From Bacilli bacterium (GTDB taxonomy: Bacteria > Bacillota_I > Bacilli_A > RFN20 > UBA1709), in contig JAQUTO010000060.1 in NCBI GenBank assembly GCA_028694305.1, positions 1-5,538 of the forward strand: 5,538 nt of DNA, given 5' to 3'. The notes beneath the pieces are model-generated. The model saw only the letters and a list, made by a program, of their open reading frames with translations. It was not told where the DNA came from and searched no databases. This document shows, piece by piece, positions 4,980 to 5,538 of the stretch. Every line of letters begins with the position of its first letter. Position 1 is the stretch's first letter. The position numbers and the translations under genes are program-made.

Positions 4980-5450
4980 ATGAATATAAGAGAAATGCGT
5001 AAAGACAAGGGATTAACTCAAAAAGAAGCTTCAAAGTTAGCGGGAATATCGCTAAGAAGTTTTATTAATTACGAAAAAGATGGGGGTAGGGAAGGCTCTA
5101 TCACTTATAACTATATCGTGGAGGCTCTAAATAAATATGGCCAAGTTGATGAAGAACATGGCATTCTTACTTTGATCAAAATCAAAGAAGAATGTGCTAA
5201 AGTATTGAAAGAATATCCGATTAGTTATTGTTATTTATTTGGTTCTTATGCTAAAGGAAAAGCCACTGGTAAGAGTGATGTAGATTTGGTTGTAGATTCA
5301 AGTGTAACTGGACTAGATTTTTATGGATTAGTAGAAGAATTAAGAGAAAAGTTACATAAAAAGGTTGATGTTCTCATTGTCGATCAAGTTGCTAGTAACA
5401 AGGAGTTACTGAATGAGGTATTAAAAGATGGTCTAAAGATATATGGATAA
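4980..5450 (+). CDS. XRE helix-turn-helix fused to MNT nucleotidyltransferase, antitoxin
   Basis: This 156-residue protein joins two domains. Residues 1-55 look like an XRE-type helix-turn-helix (MRKDKGLTQKEASKLAGIS, then SFINYEKDG), which should bind DNA. Residues 62-156 are a minimal nucleotidyltransferase of the MNT type: GSYAKGKATGKSDVD at 88-102 fits GSx10DxD exactly (G88, S89, D100, D102), and D130 in KKVDVLIVD is the likely third metal-binding carboxylate. All key residues are present, so it should be active. In HEPN/MNT systems such as MntA/HepT, the MNT protein neutralises the toxin by adding AMP units to a toxin tyrosine. The downstream gene overlaps by 8 bases and starts like a HEPN toxin. 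The start ATG follows GGTGAT at 4970-4975. The fused DNA-binding domain suggests it also represses its own operon through the upstream half-sites; this is inferred. Confidence 0.87.
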   Translation: MNIREMRKDKGLTQKEASKLAGISLRSFINYEKDGGREGSITYNYIVEALNKYGQVDEEHGILTLIKIKEECAKVLKEYPISYCYLFGSYAKGKATGKSDVDLVVDSSVTGLDFYGLVEELREKLHKKVDVLIVDQVASNKELLNEVLKDGLKIYG

Positions 5451-5538
5451 TACTAAAAAGGATTCATATTACATAAAAAAGATTATAATTGATCTTGATT
5501 TTATTCTTATACACACAAATGGTGTTAGTAAAGAAGCA
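5443..5538 (+). CDS. HEPN-family (HepT/DUF86-like) toxin, N-terminal part only
   Basis: An open frame starts at ATG 5443, overlapping the antitoxin stop codon by 8 bases (ATGGATAA), and runs off the window after 32 residues. The N-terminus has a helical pattern, DSYYIKKIIIDLDFI followed by THTNG-like turn residues (IHTNGVSKEA), resembling the first helix and the T-x-G-x-S-x-E turn of DUF86/HepT proteins. Known HepT proteins are HEPN ribonucleases held in check by AMP addition; their catalytic Rx4-6H motif and target tyrosine lie near the C-terminus, outside this window, so activity cannot be judged. The overlap and lack of a strong ribosome binding site suggest translation coupled to the antitoxin. 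The assignment rests largely on position next to the MNT gene. Confidence 0.7.
   Translation, partial: MDNTKKDSYYIKKIIIDLDFILIHTNGVSKEA

Overview
The window comes from a compact, AT-rich genome that uses the standard bacterial code: tryptophans are encoded by TGG and the reading frames end at TAA or TAG. Strong AGGAGG-type ribosome binding sites, TATAAT promoters, short intergenic gaps and the proteins present (TM2 protein, iron alcohol dehydrogenase, proline iminopeptidase, MetK, HEPN/MNT pair) suggest a low-GC Bacillota, perhaps an Erysipelotrichia- or Mollicutes-related Bacilli lineage. That placement is an inference from style and not a demonstrated taxonomy.

Layout, left to right. tRNA-Gly(CCC) at 10-83 is followed after 18 bases by a zinc-ribbon/TM2 membrane protein (102-434) that ends in a hairpin terminator. 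A group III iron-dependent alcohol dehydrogenase (470-1666) starts right after that terminator. It converges on a minus-strand proline iminopeptidase (1674-2606), and the two share a two-way terminator. The iminopeptidase is divergent from a small hydrophobic membrane protein (2680-3030), with abutting extended -10 promoters between them. Next is a gene with a Lys/Ala/Pro-rich tail and a DUF2188 domain (3085-3493), broken by one extra A in an A8 run. It converges on minus-strand metK (3506-4651) across a second shared terminator. metK is divergent from tRNA-Ala(CGC) (4772-4847), which has its own terminator. The right end holds a toxin-antitoxin operon: an XRE helix-turn-helix fused to an MNT nucleotidyltransferase (4980-5450), overlapping the start of a HEPN-type toxin gene (5443 onward) that the window cuts off.

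The left and middle parts look like ordinary housekeeping or metabolic genes with no evident common pathway. The most system-like part is the right end. There, four phased half-sites of TTTGCAYATT lie over and upstream of the promoter of the XRE-MNT/HEPN operon, as expected if the antitoxin's own DNA-binding domain represses it. Other points worth a second look are the frameshifted DUF2188 gene, the two tRNAs that both have C34 anticodons and an unusual C at T-loop position 55, the altered glycine-rich loop in MetK, and a perfect dyad over the metK promoter.
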